DNA of 34,203 bases from Rhodospirillales bacterium (lineage in GTDB: Bacteria; Pseudomonadota; Alphaproteobacteria; Geminicoccales; Geminicoccaceae), in the NCBI GenBank assembly GCA_015490605.1, contig WFXL01000145.1, positions 1 through 34,203 of the forward strand, in the 5' to 3' direction. Below, one piece after another: positions 7,391 through 16,156 of this stretch. The position numbers were made by a program, and so were the translations under genes. Below the pieces are notes generated by a model. That model made no database searches. It worked only from the letters and a program-made list of their open reading frames with translations, and was not told where the DNA came from. Position 1 is the first letter of the stretch, and every line of letters begins with the position of its first letter.

Positions 7391-9322
7391 TCAGTCGCGC
7401 CACAGATGGTTGGCGGCATATTTGAGGATGGTGTCGATGCTGGACTCGTCATAGCCCTGCTCGATGAGATTGCGCACCATGGCGTCGTACTTCTCCTTCT
7501 GTTCCTCATCGCGGGTACGCGCCTTGGTGACGATACGGCTGATCTCCCGCACCGAGCTCATGAGCTTGCGCTCGATGGCCTCCTTGAGGGGCTCGTAGGA
7601 CTCGTAGGAGATCTTCTCACCCCGGCGGGTGGCCGCCCACAGATAGGCGATCACCTCCTGCCGGAAGCCGTCGGCGGCAGGGCCGATGATGGCGATCTGC
7701 TCCTCGATGGACTTCAGAAAATCGACGTCAGGCTCCATCTCCTCGCTGGTGACCGGATCCTTGACCTTGGTGCGGGTCACATAGGCCTCGGCGTGGTCGA
7801 GATAGTTGTGGAACAGCGTCTCCGCCTGGTCGCGGAAGGAATAGACGAACGCCCGGGTGATGTCCTTCTCGAGCATCTCGAGATAGACCTTGTGGAGCGT
7901 ATCCTGGAGGAATTCCAGGTACTGGCGCTTGGTGTCGTCGGGCAGGTCGGCCTCCTTCACCATCTGCACCAGCGCCTCGCGCACATTGATGGGGTGGATG
8001 ACGCCGTCGTTCTGCGACAGGGCGGTATCGAGCGCCTTCATGATGAAGCGCGTGGAGATGCCGAACATGCCCTCACGCTTGGCGTCCTCCATCAGTTCCT
8101 GGGCGGTGAGGCGCTTGGGCCGGCCCTTCTCCAGCACCTCCTCGCCGTTGTAGATCTTGAGCTTGGTGAGGAGGTCGCACTTGGGGGTCGGCTCGAGGCG
8201 GGTGAGGATGGCGAACATGGAGGCGATCTCAAGGGTGTGGGGCGCAATGCGAGCGTTGAAACGCGCGCGCTTGAGGAATTTCTCGTAGATCTTGATCTCT
8301 TCCGACAGGCGGAGATTGTAGGGAACCTTGATCACCACGATGCGATCCAGGATCGCCTCGTTGGTGTGATCAGCCTTGAACTTCTGCCACTCGGCCTCGT
8401 TGCTGTGGGCGACGATGCAGCAGTCGACATAGACCGTTCCGTGGCGTCCGGGGGCGGGGATGAACTTCTCCTGGGTGGCGGTGATCATGGTGTGGAGGTA
8501 TTCGGTCTCGTTCTTGAAGACCTCGATGAACTCCACCAGCCCGCGATTGCCGGCGTTGAAGGCGCCGTTGAGCTCCAGCACCCGCGGATCATCCTCGGAG
8601 AAGCGGTCGAGCTTGGAGATGTCCACCGAGCCGATCAGCACCGAGGTGTCCTGATTGTTGGGATCCACCGGCGGCACCACGCCGATGCCGCGCCGCGCCC
8701 GGGCCGAGAAGCGCACCGTCCGCACCGGCACCTTCTCATATTCGCCGCGGAACTCCTCCTTAAGGCGGAACCGGCACACCGGACAGAGATCGCCCTCGAT
8801 CCGCACCCCCAGCATCTCCTCGAAGGCCGGCCGCAGATGGCGCGGGATCAGGTGCAGCGGCTCCTCATGCATGGGGCAGCCGTCGATGGCATAGAACGGC
8901 CCGAGCTCCTCGAGCCCCCGCTTGAGCCGTTCCACCAGCGAGCTCTTGCCCGAGCCCACCGGCCCCATGAGGTAGAGCACTTGGCGGCTCTCCTCGCCGC
9001 CCATGGCCGCGGCGTGGAAGTAGCGGACGATCTTCTCCAGCGTCCGCTCCATGCCGAAGAATTCATCCTTGAAGAAATGATACACCTTCACCGGACGGTC
9101 GCCGAACAGCCGCTTCGCCCGCGGATCGGCCTCACGGTCGAGTTCGGTGACACCGGCACGCATGATCATGTCATAGAGACGCTGGTGCGCCAGCGCCGCC
9201 ACGCCGGGGTCGGCCTTGACGATCTCGAGATAGTCGAGCAGGGTGCCGCGCCATTCCTCCTGCTGGCGTGCGGCACGGTCCTGCTCGATGAGGGCGGCGA
9301 AGTCGAGCTTGTCTCCGGGCAT
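7391..9322 (-). CDS. prkA: PrkA-type serine protein kinase / AAA+ ATPase
   Basis: The 643-residue product covers the full family length. The N-terminal AAA-like part carries the Walker A motif GPVGSGKSS at about residues 120-128. It is followed by CPMHEEPLHLIP, GDLCPVCRFRL, the PVDPNNQDTSVLIGSVDISK block and CIVAHSNEAEW. The C-terminal PrkA domain includes the DVDFLKSIEEQ segment. PrkA (YeaG in Escherichia coli) is a cytoplasmic kinase or ATPase induced on starvation. As first gene of prkA-DUF444-spoVR it defines a three-gene stress operon. ATG 9322 is preceded by AGGTGAGGACAG. The promoter should lie in the upstream gene-free region, but no site there is convincing to me. Confidence 0.96.
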   Translation of the reverse strand: MPGDKLDFAALIEQDRAARQQEEWRGTLLDYLEIVKADPGVAALAHQRLYDMIMRAGVTELDREADPRAKRLFGDRPVKVYHFFKDEFFGMERTLEKIVRYFHAAAMGGEESRQVLYLMGPVGSGKSSLVERLKRGLEELGPFYAIDGCPMHEEPLHLIPRHLRPAFEEMLGVRIEGDLCPVCRFRLKEEFRGEYEKVPVRTVRFSARARRGIGVVPPVDPNNQDTSVLIGSVDISKLDRFSEDDPRVLELNGAFNAGNRGLVEFIEVFKNETEYLHTMITATQEKFIPAPGRHGTVYVDCCIVAHSNEAEWQKFKADHTNEAILDRIVVIKVPYNLRLSEEIKIYEKFLKRARFNARIAPHTLEIASMFAILTRLEPTPKCDLLTKLKIYNGEEVLEKGRPKRLTAQELMEDAKREGMFGISTRFIMKALDTALSQNDGVIHPINVREALVQMVKEADLPDDTKRQYLEFLQDTLHKVYLEMLEKDITRAFVYSFRDQAETLFHNYLDHAEAYVTRTKVKDPVTSEEMEPDVDFLKSIEEQIAIIGPAADGFRQEVIAYLWAATRRGEKISYESYEPLKEAIERKLMSSVREISRIVTKARTRDEEQKEKYDAMVRNLIEQGYDESSIDTILKYAANHLWRD

Positions 9323-9734
9323 CTGTCCTCACCTCACTGGCGACCCTGCGGATCCCGGCATGCGGGAGCGAGAGTCCCCGATCGAGTCCAGTTAACCATG
9401 AATCGCGAAGGGTGGAAAGCCCGATCCTTCGGCCCGGAGCGACAATTATCGGGCATTCGACAAAATCGTGAAGACAATTGTGGGAAGACTGTGATGATCG
9501 CACCCGTGGGACGGCGCCTTCTCAGGGCCACACCCGGCAGTGCTCCCGGGTTGCCACGCTCCCCTGCCCTCCCTGTGCGATGGATCGATCGAGGCGCACT
9601 CGCCCGCTCGCGACGGTCCCGAGGATGGCGCACGGGCCGCCCGGTTCCCACGACGTTCCAAGTCGCTATGATACGGAATTCCCCCCTAGGGTCAACGGCA
9701 TACCCGCGGTCGGCGCGGACCCTGGCGGGCGGCC
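9323..9734. other. Gene-free divergent region between prkA and the sugar-transferase gene
   Basis: About 410 bases without a supported gene separate prkA (leftward) from the rightward sugar-transferase promoter. An AT-richer island at about 9440-9485 carries AATTGTC-like strings repeated on the minus strand (two AATTGTC and one TTTTGTC) and a palindromic ACAATTGT. It is a plausible control region for prkA, but I cannot name a regulator. A TATGAT at 9668-9673 has only a weak upstream partner. Frames open through this area lack ribosome-binding sites and family resemblance. Confidence 0.5.
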
Positions 9735-9762
9735 TGACGCCTCCTCACGGCCCTGCTATAAT
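9735..9762 (+). promoter_or_regulatory. Sigma-70-type promoter of the sugar-transferase operon
   Basis: CTGACG at 9735-9740, a 16-base spacer and a perfect TATAAT at 9757-9762 make a near-consensus housekeeping promoter, rare in such GC-rich sequence. The predicted transcript begins near 9769. The ATG at 9761 therefore lies inside the -10 box and cannot be the start, which supports GTG 9791. Confidence 0.7.
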
Positions 9763-9790
9763 GTGTTGTGGTGCTGGGGGATGGGAGGCG

Positions 9791-10480
9791 GTGGCGCAAG
9801 CGGCGGTGCACAACCGGTGGTTCTATTTCGCCACCAAGCGGCTGTTCGATGCCGCCCTTGCCGCCTGCGGCCTGCTGCTGACGGCGCCGCTTATGGCGCT
9901 GGTAGCGCTGGCGGTACGCCTTGCCCTGGGCCCACCGGTGCTGTTCGTCCAGGAACGGGCCGGCCTCCATGGCCGTCCGTTCCGCCTCTACAAGTTCCGC
10001 ACCATGATCGAGGCCCAGGATGCTGCCGGCCGGCCGCTGCCCGACGAACAGCGCCTGACGCGCCTTGGCGCCTTCCTGCGCTGGACCTCGTTGGATGAGC
10101 TGCCGCAGCTGTGGAACATCCTCCGCGGCGACATGTCCTTCGTCGGCCCGCGGCCCCTGCCCACCGCCTATCTGCCGCTCTATTCGCCCGAACAGGCACG
10201 CCGCCATGAGGTGCGCCCGGGCCTTACCGGCTGGGCCCAGATCCATGGCCGCAATCGGCTCTCCTGGGAGGAGCGCTTTCGCCTCGATGTCTGGTATGTG
10301 GACCATGCCTGCTGGCGGCTGGATCTCAGGATCCTCGCCCGCACCCTGGGGCTGGTGCTGCGGGGTGAGGGGGTGAGCCCCGAAGGACGTCTTACCTCCG
10401 AACCCTTCCGCGGCTCCACCCCTGGTGCGCTCGCCGCCGCCGAGGCGCTGGATCCCGAGCGCGGGGAGCAGCGCTCGTGA
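9791..10480 (+). CDS. Bacterial sugar-phosphate transferase (PglC/WcaJ-type initiating transferase)
   Basis: The 229-residue protein is a small monotopic phosphoglycosyl transferase of the bacterial sugar transferase family. It moves a phosphosugar from a UDP-sugar onto undecaprenyl phosphate to begin a surface glycan. It shows one N-terminal membrane segment (LFDAALAACGLLLTAPLMAL), then FRLYKFRTM, SLDELPQLWNILRGDMSFVG followed by PRPL, and RPGLTGWAQIHGRN. GTG 9791 is chosen from the promoter position and a G-rich leader (GGGAGGCG). Its stop overlaps the aminotransferase start (GTGA), so the two are co-translated and probably act on the same amino-sugar glycan. No glycosyltransferases or flippase are in the window, so the full locus must lie elsewhere. 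Confidence 0.9.
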   Translation: MAQAAVHNRWFYFATKRLFDAALAACGLLLTAPLMALVALAVRLALGPPVLFVQERAGLHGRPFRLYKFRTMIEAQDAAGRPLPDEQRLTRLGAFLRWTSLDELPQLWNILRGDMSFVGPRPLPTAYLPLYSPEQARRHEVRPGLTGWAQIHGRNRLSWEERFRLDVWYVDHACWRLDLRILARTLGLVLRGEGVSPEGRLTSEPFRGSTPGALAAAEALDPERGEQRS

Positions 10481-11637
10481 GCCACTGGCCCCAGTTCGCC
10501 GAGGATGAGATCGAGGCGGCGGTGCGGGTGCTGCGCTCGGGCCGGGTCAATGCCTGGACCGGCGAGGAGGTGGCCGCCTTCGAGCGCGAGTTCGCCGCCT
10601 TCCTCGGCTGCCGCCGGGCGGTGGCGCTGGCCAACGGCACCCTGGCGCTGGAGCTGGCGCTGCTGGCTCTCGGCATCGGCCCCGGCGATCGGGTGGTGGT
10701 CACCCCCCGCAGCTTCTTCGCCTCGGCCTCGGCCATCGTGCGGGTGGGCGCCGAGCCGGTGTTCGCCGATGTCGACCGCGACTCCCAGAACCTCACCGCC
10801 GAGACCATCGCCGCGGTGCTGGACCGGCGGGTGCGGGCGCTGGTGTGCGTCCATCTGGCCGGCTGGCCCTGCGCCATGGGGCCGATCCTGGAGCTGGCCG
10901 AGGCCCACGGGCTCGCCGTGGTGGAGGACTGTGCCCAGGCCCACGGTGCCGCCATCGACGGCCGGCGGGTGGGGACCTTCGGCCATCTCGCCGCCTGGTC
11001 CTTCTGTCAGGACAAGATCCTCACCACCGGTGGCGAGGGCGGCATGGTCACCACCGACGACGAGGACCTCTACCGCCGGGTGTGGTCCCTCAAGGACCAT
11101 GGCAAGGGCTATGAGGCGGTGTTCACACGCCGCCATCCGCCGGGTTTCCGCTGGCTGCACGAGCGCTTTGGCACCAACGCCCGCCTGACCGAAATGCAGG
11201 CCGCCATCGGACGTCGCCAGCTCATGAAACTGCCCGCCTGGCTCGAACGGCGGGCGCACTTCGCTGGCCTCTACCGCGAGATCCTGGGCGGCCTTGCGGC
11301 GGTGCGGCTGCCCTGGCCGCCCGTCGGCGTGCGCCATGCCTGGTACAAATTCTATCTGTTCGTGCGCCCCGAGGCGCTCGCGGGCGGCTGGAGTCGCGAT
11401 CGCATCCTGGTGGAGGCCCAGGCCCGCGGCGTGCCCTGTTTCACCGGCTCCTGCCCCGAGATCTACCGCGAGCGCGCCTTTGACGGCACGCCCTTCCGCC
11501 CCCCGCAGCCGCTCCCCGTGGCGCGCGAGCTCGGGGAGACCAGCCTGATGCTGGAAGTGCACCCCACCCTCACGGAGGCGGAGGTGGTGCGCCGCGGCGA
11601 GATCCTGCGGGCGCTGCTGCAAGAGGCCACGCGCTGA
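10477..11637 (+). CDS. DegT/DnrJ/EryC1/StrS family PLP aminotransferase
   Basis: The 386-residue enzyme is expected to convert a 4-keto nucleotide sugar to the amino sugar using PLP. It opens with the family phrase SGRVNAWTGEEVAAFEREFA, has VEDCAQAHGA as the cofactor-contact Asp region near residue 150, and AWSFCQDKILTTGGEGGM with the Schiff-base lysine at about K180. The SFCQDK context is typical of PglE/WecE-like nucleotide-sugar aminotransferases. It starts with GTG overlapping the sugar-transferase stop. No dehydratase or acetyltransferase is nearby, so the exact sugar cannot be given. The gene ends 10 bases from the convergent terminase gene of the phage cassette. Confidence 0.9.
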   Translation: MSHWPQFAEDEIEAAVRVLRSGRVNAWTGEEVAAFEREFAAFLGCRRAVALANGTLALELALLALGIGPGDRVVVTPRSFFASASAIVRVGAEPVFADVDRDSQNLTAETIAAVLDRRVRALVCVHLAGWPCAMGPILELAEAHGLAVVEDCAQAHGAAIDGRRVGTFGHLAAWSFCQDKILTTGGEGGMVTTDDEDLYRRVWSLKDHGKGYEAVFTRRHPPGFRWLHERFGTNARLTEMQAAIGRRQLMKLPAWLERRAHFAGLYREILGGLAAVRLPWPPVGVRHAWYKFYLFVRPEALAGGWSRDRILVEAQARGVPCFTGSCPEIYRERAFDGTPFRPPQPLPVARELGETSLMLEVHPTLTEAEVVRRGEILRALLQEATR

Positions 11638-11653
11638 GACATCCCGCTCAGCG
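11632..11653. terminator. Stem-loop spanning two convergent stop codons
   Basis: CGCTGAG at 11632-11638 pairs with CTCAGCG at 11647-11653 around an 8-base loop. It covers the stop codons of both the aminotransferase (rightward) and the terminase (leftward) genes. There is no T-run on either side, so any termination would be factor-assisted; the structure may instead protect both 3' ends. Confidence 0.4.
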
Positions 11654-13204
11654 GCGCAGTGGCCGGAAGGTGCGGGTGGCCGGGCGCCAGTCGGGCGCCG
11701 GCCGGGGGCGGCGCGGCAGGACGCGAAGGCGCATGGGTTCGGCCAACAGACAGCCGGCCACCGCATCGAGGCCATCGTCGCGCCCCTGGGCGCCGGGGCG
11801 CCATTCCCGCATCTCGTTCACAAAGGGTGTGGCCAGCACCCGCCGGTGGACATGCAGCCGCCGGCTTGCCAGCAGCGGGTCGAAGGCCTCGAGGATACGC
11901 CGGTCCTTGGGGATGTGGCTGTGGTGCTCGCGCACCACCGTGGGGGCGCCGGTGCGCTGCAGTTCGCGGCGCAGGGTGGCCGGCAGGAAACGGCCGAGGC
12001 CGTTCACCTCCACCCGGATCACCGGCACCGCGTGGGCCGTGCAGAAGGCCGCCACCTCGCGGCACATCACCGAGGCCTCGTCGTCCTCCGGCGTGCGCGG
12101 AGTGGAATCGAGATAGCGCAGGTCGTGGAGGAAATAGTGGCCCTCGGCGTCGGTGAAGACCACCGCCACCACGCTGGCGTCACCCTTCTCCGGGCGGCCG
12201 ATGGCCGGATCCCAGAAGGCGGTGGCCGAGACCATGCGGCGGCCGGCGATGGTCAGCACCAGCTCGCCATTGGCCTCGTACATCTCCGCCTCGTCGTCAT
12301 AGGTCACCAGCTGGGCGGGATCGAGCCGCAGCTCTTCAAGCGGCACCGGCTGCAGCAGCATCTGGCTGCGAAAGCGTGCCGGTCCGCTCTCGCGCTCGAT
12401 GCGGGCGATCTCCTCCGTGGGAAAGCGCTCGGGCCACAGGCTCCGGCCCTGTTCGTCGCGGATCGGCAGCACCAGCCGCCGGTAGCCGTCGAGGAACGGC
12501 CGTTCCTCCCCCAGCTCCGGCCGCGGTTCGGCCGCATAGATGCTGTGGTAGTGATGCGGCGTGCCCACATAGAGGATGGTGCCGCCGGGACACAGGACGA
12601 AGGGCAGCTCCGCCAGGCGGGCGCGCAGTTCGGCGCGCTTGGTGGGGGTGTCGCAGGTGTTGGGCACCTCCACATCGTCGCAGACGATCACATCCGCCCG
12701 GGCGCCGGTGATATTGGCGAACAGCCCGCGGGCCATCACCGAGGGATCGCGCAGATCCCGCCGACGGCGGACGGTGATCTGATCCTGGGCCCAGCCGCCC
12801 GGGCCCTCAGGGCGGATGGCGGCGCACAGCGGGTGGCGCTCGATGATACGGCGGATGTTGCGGGTCATCCGCGTGGCAAGGCCGTGTTCGGCGGCGAACA
12901 CCAGGATCCGCAGATCGGGGTTGCGCTGCAGCAGCCAGGCGCAAAACAGCCCCACCAGGGTGGACTTGCCGGCATTGCGGAAGACCATCAGCAAAAGCCG
13001 CCGGTGGCCCTCGTGCCAGCTGGTCTCGAGCCAGTCGGCGATGCGCCGGTGGAGGGCGGGCGTCGACTGGCGCTGGATCACGTTCCAGAGGTAGACGAAG
13101 GCGCCGAAACCGAGCTCGCGGGTATCCAGCGGGAGCTCCGGCCGGCGCGGCGGCCGGCAGAGGGACTCCAGCTGGCCATAGGCGAGCGGGGGGATCTCCG
13201 CCAT
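11648..13204 (-). CDS. Phage terminase large subunit
   Basis: The 518-residue protein is the predicted DNA-packaging motor. The ATPase half has a Walker A-like FRNAGKST at residues 75-82 and Walker B VIVCDD at about 172-177, followed by GTILYVGTPHHYHS, the coupling-motif region. The nuclease half keeps acidic positions in AFWDPAIGRPEKGDAS, RVEVNGLGRF and GRDDGLDAVAGCL. All expected catalytic segments are present, so it looks functional. ATG 13204 follows GTGAGG and lies 8 bases after the preceding helical-protein gene. A longer open frame upstream runs through the neighbouring genes and is not coding. As in T7 (gene 19), the terminase is last in the cluster, but no small-terminase gene is recognisable. 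Confidence 0.9.
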   Translation of the reverse strand: MAEIPPLAYGQLESLCRPPRRPELPLDTRELGFGAFVYLWNVIQRQSTPALHRRIADWLETSWHEGHRRLLLMVFRNAGKSTLVGLFCAWLLQRNPDLRILVFAAEHGLATRMTRNIRRIIERHPLCAAIRPEGPGGWAQDQITVRRRRDLRDPSVMARGLFANITGARADVIVCDDVEVPNTCDTPTKRAELRARLAELPFVLCPGGTILYVGTPHHYHSIYAAEPRPELGEERPFLDGYRRLVLPIRDEQGRSLWPERFPTEEIARIERESGPARFRSQMLLQPVPLEELRLDPAQLVTYDDEAEMYEANGELVLTIAGRRMVSATAFWDPAIGRPEKGDASVVAVVFTDAEGHYFLHDLRYLDSTPRTPEDDEASVMCREVAAFCTAHAVPVIRVEVNGLGRFLPATLRRELQRTGAPTVVREHHSHIPKDRRILEAFDPLLASRRLHVHRRVLATPFVNEMREWRPGAQGRDDGLDAVAGCLLAEPMRLRVLPRRPRPAPDWRPATRTFRPLRR

Positions 13205-13211
13205 CGGGGCC

Positions 13212-13643
13212 TCACCCCAGAAGACTGCGACGGCGCACGAGGCCCCGCACCAGCCCCTCGGCCCGCGACAGCCAGCGTTCACTGCGGGCCAGCAGGTCGC
13301 GGCGGGCACGACGGCGGTAGAGATCGTCGACCGCCTCAAGCCGCTGGGCCAGGCGCGCGCGATCGGCCTCCATCTCGGCCTCGCTGCGGCGCTCGAGACC
13401 CCGGAGGACGGCATCGAAGGAGCTGCCGGTGGCCACCCCGGCAGCGCCCGCGCGCGCACGGGTGGCCGCCAGCCGCTCGAGCAGCTTTTCGCGCGCCTTG
13501 CGCTCCTCTTCCGCAAGACGCGCCAGAAGCTCGCGCCGGCGTTCGCGCTTTTCCCGCGCGAGCTCACGGCGGCGGCGGCGATAGGCCTCGCTCTGAAGGG
13601 CGAGTTCGAGTCCGAGGGTGGCAAGTGTACCCAGTCCCGACAT
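13212..13643 (-). CDS. Small charged helical phage protein (possible internal virion protein)
   Basis: The 143-residue protein has a short hydrophobic start (SGLGTLATLGLELAL) followed by a long Arg/Glu/Lys-rich segment from about residue 20 to 130 that is almost certainly alpha-helical, with coiled-coil-like repeats such as RLAEEERKAREKLLERLAA. It occupies the place between the tail nozzle and terminase where T7 carries internal virion proteins, so a role as a short gp14-like internal or ejection component is inferred from position only. ATG 13643 lies 6 bases after the nozzle stop. No sequence family is recognised. It is much smaller than the set of large ejection proteins it would have to replace. 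Confidence 0.75.
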   Translation of the reverse strand: MSGLGTLATLGLELALQSEAYRRRRRELAREKRERRRELLARLAEEERKAREKLLERLAATRARAGAAGVATGSSFDAVLRGLERRSEAEMEADRARLAQRLEAVDDLYRRRARRDLLARSERWLSRAEGLVRGLVRRRSLLG

Positions 13644-13649
13644 GGGCCT

Positions 13650-15545
13650 TCAGACCTCCACTTCGAGGGTGACGGAGAGCAGGGTGAAGGGGCGCGGATC
13701 GTCGTCCTGCAGGCGGAAGGCCGGCGGATCCTCGCCGCGACGCCAGCCGAGCGCCCGCAGGCTGACATCGCCCGTATGGGGTACTGCCGGAAGCGGGACG
13801 GCCCCGGCACCGCGGCCGAGATCCACGGCGAGACGGTAGGTCTCCAGCAGCCGCAAGGTCACCCGCACCGGCCGCCACGGCCGATCGGCCGCCACCCCGG
13901 CGCCGGCATCGGTGGGCGCAAAGGGGATGAGCTCATGGGTGAAGCCGTGGCCGATCAGGAGCTCGCCCACCGGCTCGGCAAAGCCCAGGCTGCCGCTCTG
14001 GATCACGAGCGGCCCCAGGGGCTCGCCATCCACCACGAGGCGCACGGTGCGGCCGATCCAGCGATCGAGGCCGGTGAAGGTGGTGGCCGGCGGCGAGGCC
14101 TGATAGCGGATGGCGCCATCGAGCCCGACGGCCGGATCCAGTCGTTCGAGGGCGGGCGTGCCGGCGCGTTCCACCAGCAGATAGACCCGACCGTCGAGGG
14201 TGAGGGCATCGCGCACGAGCCCGTCGGTGGCATGCGAGGCCCAGGCCACCACATTGGCGTTGCGGTCGACGGTCAGCGACGCAAGGCGGCCGTCGCCGCG
14301 CACGAGCCACAGGCGCCGGCCCACCGGCTCGAAGGCCAGCGCGCGGGGCTCTTCCACCAGGTGGGCGGCGAGCATGGCGAGATCCGCCGCCTGCCACGCC
14401 TGTTCCGTGTCGGTATAGACGAATTCCCGCAGATCGCGGCCGCTGCGGCCGACGAACAGCACCGCACCGTCCACCTCCACCGGCCGTGCACGCCGCTCGG
14501 AGGGGCTGCCGATGCGGGTCTGGCGGGCCACCTCCACCCGGGTGGGGGTGATGGGATCGCCGTGGACCACCCATTCGCCGGCGGAGGTGAAGACGAACAG
14601 CCGGCGGCCCGCCACCAGATGACGCACCAGCTCGCGCTCCTCGCCCACGAGGCGGAAGGCCACGGCCTCATCATCGAGGCCGGTGCCCACATCGAAGTCG
14701 AACGGCCGCCCGCTGCGCGACAGCCACACGAAGTCGGGGAGATCGCGGGTGCCCCCCACCACCAGCCGGTTCTGATGGACCGCGACGGTGGCGGGCCAGC
14801 CGCGGGCGGGCGAGAAGGCCTGTTCGGCCCAGTCGTCGGTGCCCACGAGCCCGGCGGGATCCTGCGGACTCTCCACCTCCACCTGGGTGGCGCTGATGAC
14901 ATTGAAGATGCGGGCGAAGAGCGGGCCGATGCGGAGCCAAGTGGCTACGTGCTGGGCGGTGAAGACGGGCGCGCTGGCGGTGACGGTGAAGGTCCAGCCA
15001 CCACCGCTCGTTTGAACATTGGCAAGGCCCAGCCGCACCCCTTGCGGGGCGATGCGCTCGAAGGGGACGAACGGGCGCGAGAGGGGATCGCCGGGATCCT
15101 CGCGGCGGAAGGGCCAGGGTTCGAACACCCAGCCGAAGGGCGGATCGAACACCAGCCGATGGGGCTCCACCTCGGGATGCACCAGCAGTAGCGCATCGTC
15201 CCAGACGGCGTGGTCGAGGGTGGCGATGCGCGCGGACGTATAGCCCGCAAAGGCGATCTGCTGATCCAGAGTGCCGTCGGGATAGAGCAGGTCGAGCCCC
15301 GTGGGCCGAAGTGCTACCAGCCGGTCGCCGGCACTGCGGGGGAACGGCAGGATGCGCTCAGCCGCCGGCAGATCCACAAGATGCCAGCTGCCCGGTCGGC
15401 GACGCAGCCCGCCGGTGACCTCGGGGACGAGATTGTGCAGACGCCGCGCACCCTCGCGCCGCGCCCGCAGGTCGAAGCGGCCGGCCAGCCGCGGGTCGAG
15501 TTCGCCCGCGGCAAAGCTGGTCTGGAAGGCGAGCCGGCGGGTCAT
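13650..15545 (-). CDS. Tail nozzle / tail tubular protein B-like (T7 gp12-type)
   Basis: The 631-residue protein begins FQTSFAAGELDPRLAGRFDL, followed by ARRLHNLVPEVTGGLRRRPG, the characteristic opening of phage nozzle (stabilisation) proteins in short-tailed phages. The middle is beta-rich and includes WPATVAVHQNRLVVGGTRDL, FDFDVGTGLDDEAVAF and FTSAGEWVVHG, typical of the propeller-like tail-tube family. An IFNVISATQVEVES stretch near residue 215 resembles the small FCCH-type repeat often annotated in these proteins. It should form the distal tail tube below the adaptor. Its ATG overlaps the adaptor stop by 4 bases. No lesion is visible. Confidence 0.86.
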   Translation of the reverse strand: MTRRLAFQTSFAAGELDPRLAGRFDLRARREGARRLHNLVPEVTGGLRRRPGSWHLVDLPAAERILPFPRSAGDRLVALRPTGLDLLYPDGTLDQQIAFAGYTSARIATLDHAVWDDALLLVHPEVEPHRLVFDPPFGWVFEPWPFRREDPGDPLSRPFVPFERIAPQGVRLGLANVQTSGGGWTFTVTASAPVFTAQHVATWLRIGPLFARIFNVISATQVEVESPQDPAGLVGTDDWAEQAFSPARGWPATVAVHQNRLVVGGTRDLPDFVWLSRSGRPFDFDVGTGLDDEAVAFRLVGEERELVRHLVAGRRLFVFTSAGEWVVHGDPITPTRVEVARQTRIGSPSERRARPVEVDGAVLFVGRSGRDLREFVYTDTEQAWQAADLAMLAAHLVEEPRALAFEPVGRRLWLVRGDGRLASLTVDRNANVVAWASHATDGLVRDALTLDGRVYLLVERAGTPALERLDPAVGLDGAIRYQASPPATTFTGLDRWIGRTVRLVVDGEPLGPLVIQSGSLGFAEPVGELLIGHGFTHELIPFAPTDAGAGVAADRPWRPVRVTLRLLETYRLAVDLGRGAGAVPLPAVPHTGDVSLRALGWRRGEDPPAFRLQDDDPRPFTLLSVTLEVEV

Positions 15546-16111
15546 GAGCGCCTCGCGCGGATCAGGGTGAAGTCCTCGACCCGCCGCGGGGTCGCCTGCT
15601 GGCTGTCGATCAGCCGTGCGAGCTTGAGCTCGGCCTCGGCCAGCCGACGCAGGGTGCGGGCGCGGCTCTCGGCCTCGGTGAGCGGCAGGGCGAACTCGGC
15701 CGCCAGCCGGGCGATGAGGGCATTGGCGAAGAAGGCGGGAAAGGCGCTCTCCGGCACCCGGCGCTGATAGGTGAGGGTCACCCGGGGTGCATCGGTCACC
15801 AGCCGGTCGCCGCGGATGCGGAACACCAGCCCGCGGCCGCGGCCGCCGGTGCCGGCGGAGATGCTCCGCAGCATGTCGCTTGGGAGGAAATAGGCATAGG
15901 CGAAGTCGCCCGGCCGGGTGGCATCGTCGCGCACCAGCTCCGCCTGGGCGACGGTGAAGGACCAGGGATGGGCGGCGAGCAGCGCATCGCGCACCATGGG
16001 GTAGAGCTGGCCCGCCACCTCGGCCTCGGCGCGGGGCTCGGAGAAGGAGGCGATCCCCGGGATGCCGAGCTTGAGGAGGGCCTTGGAGCAGAGTTCGACG
16101 TCGGTGTACAT
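15542..16111 (-). CDS. Tail adaptor / tail tubular protein A-like (T7 gp11-type)
   Basis: The 189-residue protein starts MYTDVELCSKALLKLGIPGI and continues EAEVAGQLYPMVRDALLAAHPWSF after an acidic stretch, the standard opening of gp11-type adaptor proteins joining portal to nozzle. FAYAYFLPSDMLR and the C-terminal FANALIARLAAEFALPLTEA helix are also family-like. ATG 16111 has GGAG upstream; the longer upstream open frame runs over the neighbouring gene and hairpin and is rejected. It follows the hairpin at 16157-16185, so it may be expressed at a lower level than capsid. Its stop overlaps the nozzle start. Confidence 0.88.
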   Translation of the reverse strand: MYTDVELCSKALLKLGIPGIASFSEPRAEAEVAGQLYPMVRDALLAAHPWSFTVAQAELVRDDATRPGDFAYAYFLPSDMLRSISAGTGGRGRGLVFRIRGDRLVTDAPRVTLTYQRRVPESAFPAFFANALIARLAAEFALPLTEAESRARTLRRLAEAELKLARLIDSQQATPRRVEDFTLIRARRS

Positions 16112-16156
16112 GGCTCCGTTCCGCCAGGTGGCCGGGGGAGAGCGCCGGCGGGCGCG

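Noticed and set aside
9645-9673. TTCCCA-17-TATGAT as a second promoter
   Set aside because: The -35 is weak, it is about 120 bases from the nearest start, and a far better promoter lies downstream.
9761-9763. ATG as start of the sugar-transferase gene
   Set aside because: It overlaps the TATAAT box, upstream of the expected transcription start.
9323-9790. EcfG (general stress sigma factor) promoter before prkA
   Set aside because: GGAAC strings occur on the minus strand near 9643-9660, but no CGTT follows at the required 16-17-base spacing.
7406-10480. Very long rightward open frame (1024 codons) opposite prkA
   Set aside because: Most of it is antisense to prkA, whose family motifs are unmistakable. 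Only the last part, from GTG 9791, is a real gene.
11846-13672. 608-codon rightward open frame opposite the terminase
   Set aside because: It is antisense to a terminase with intact ATPase and nuclease motifs.
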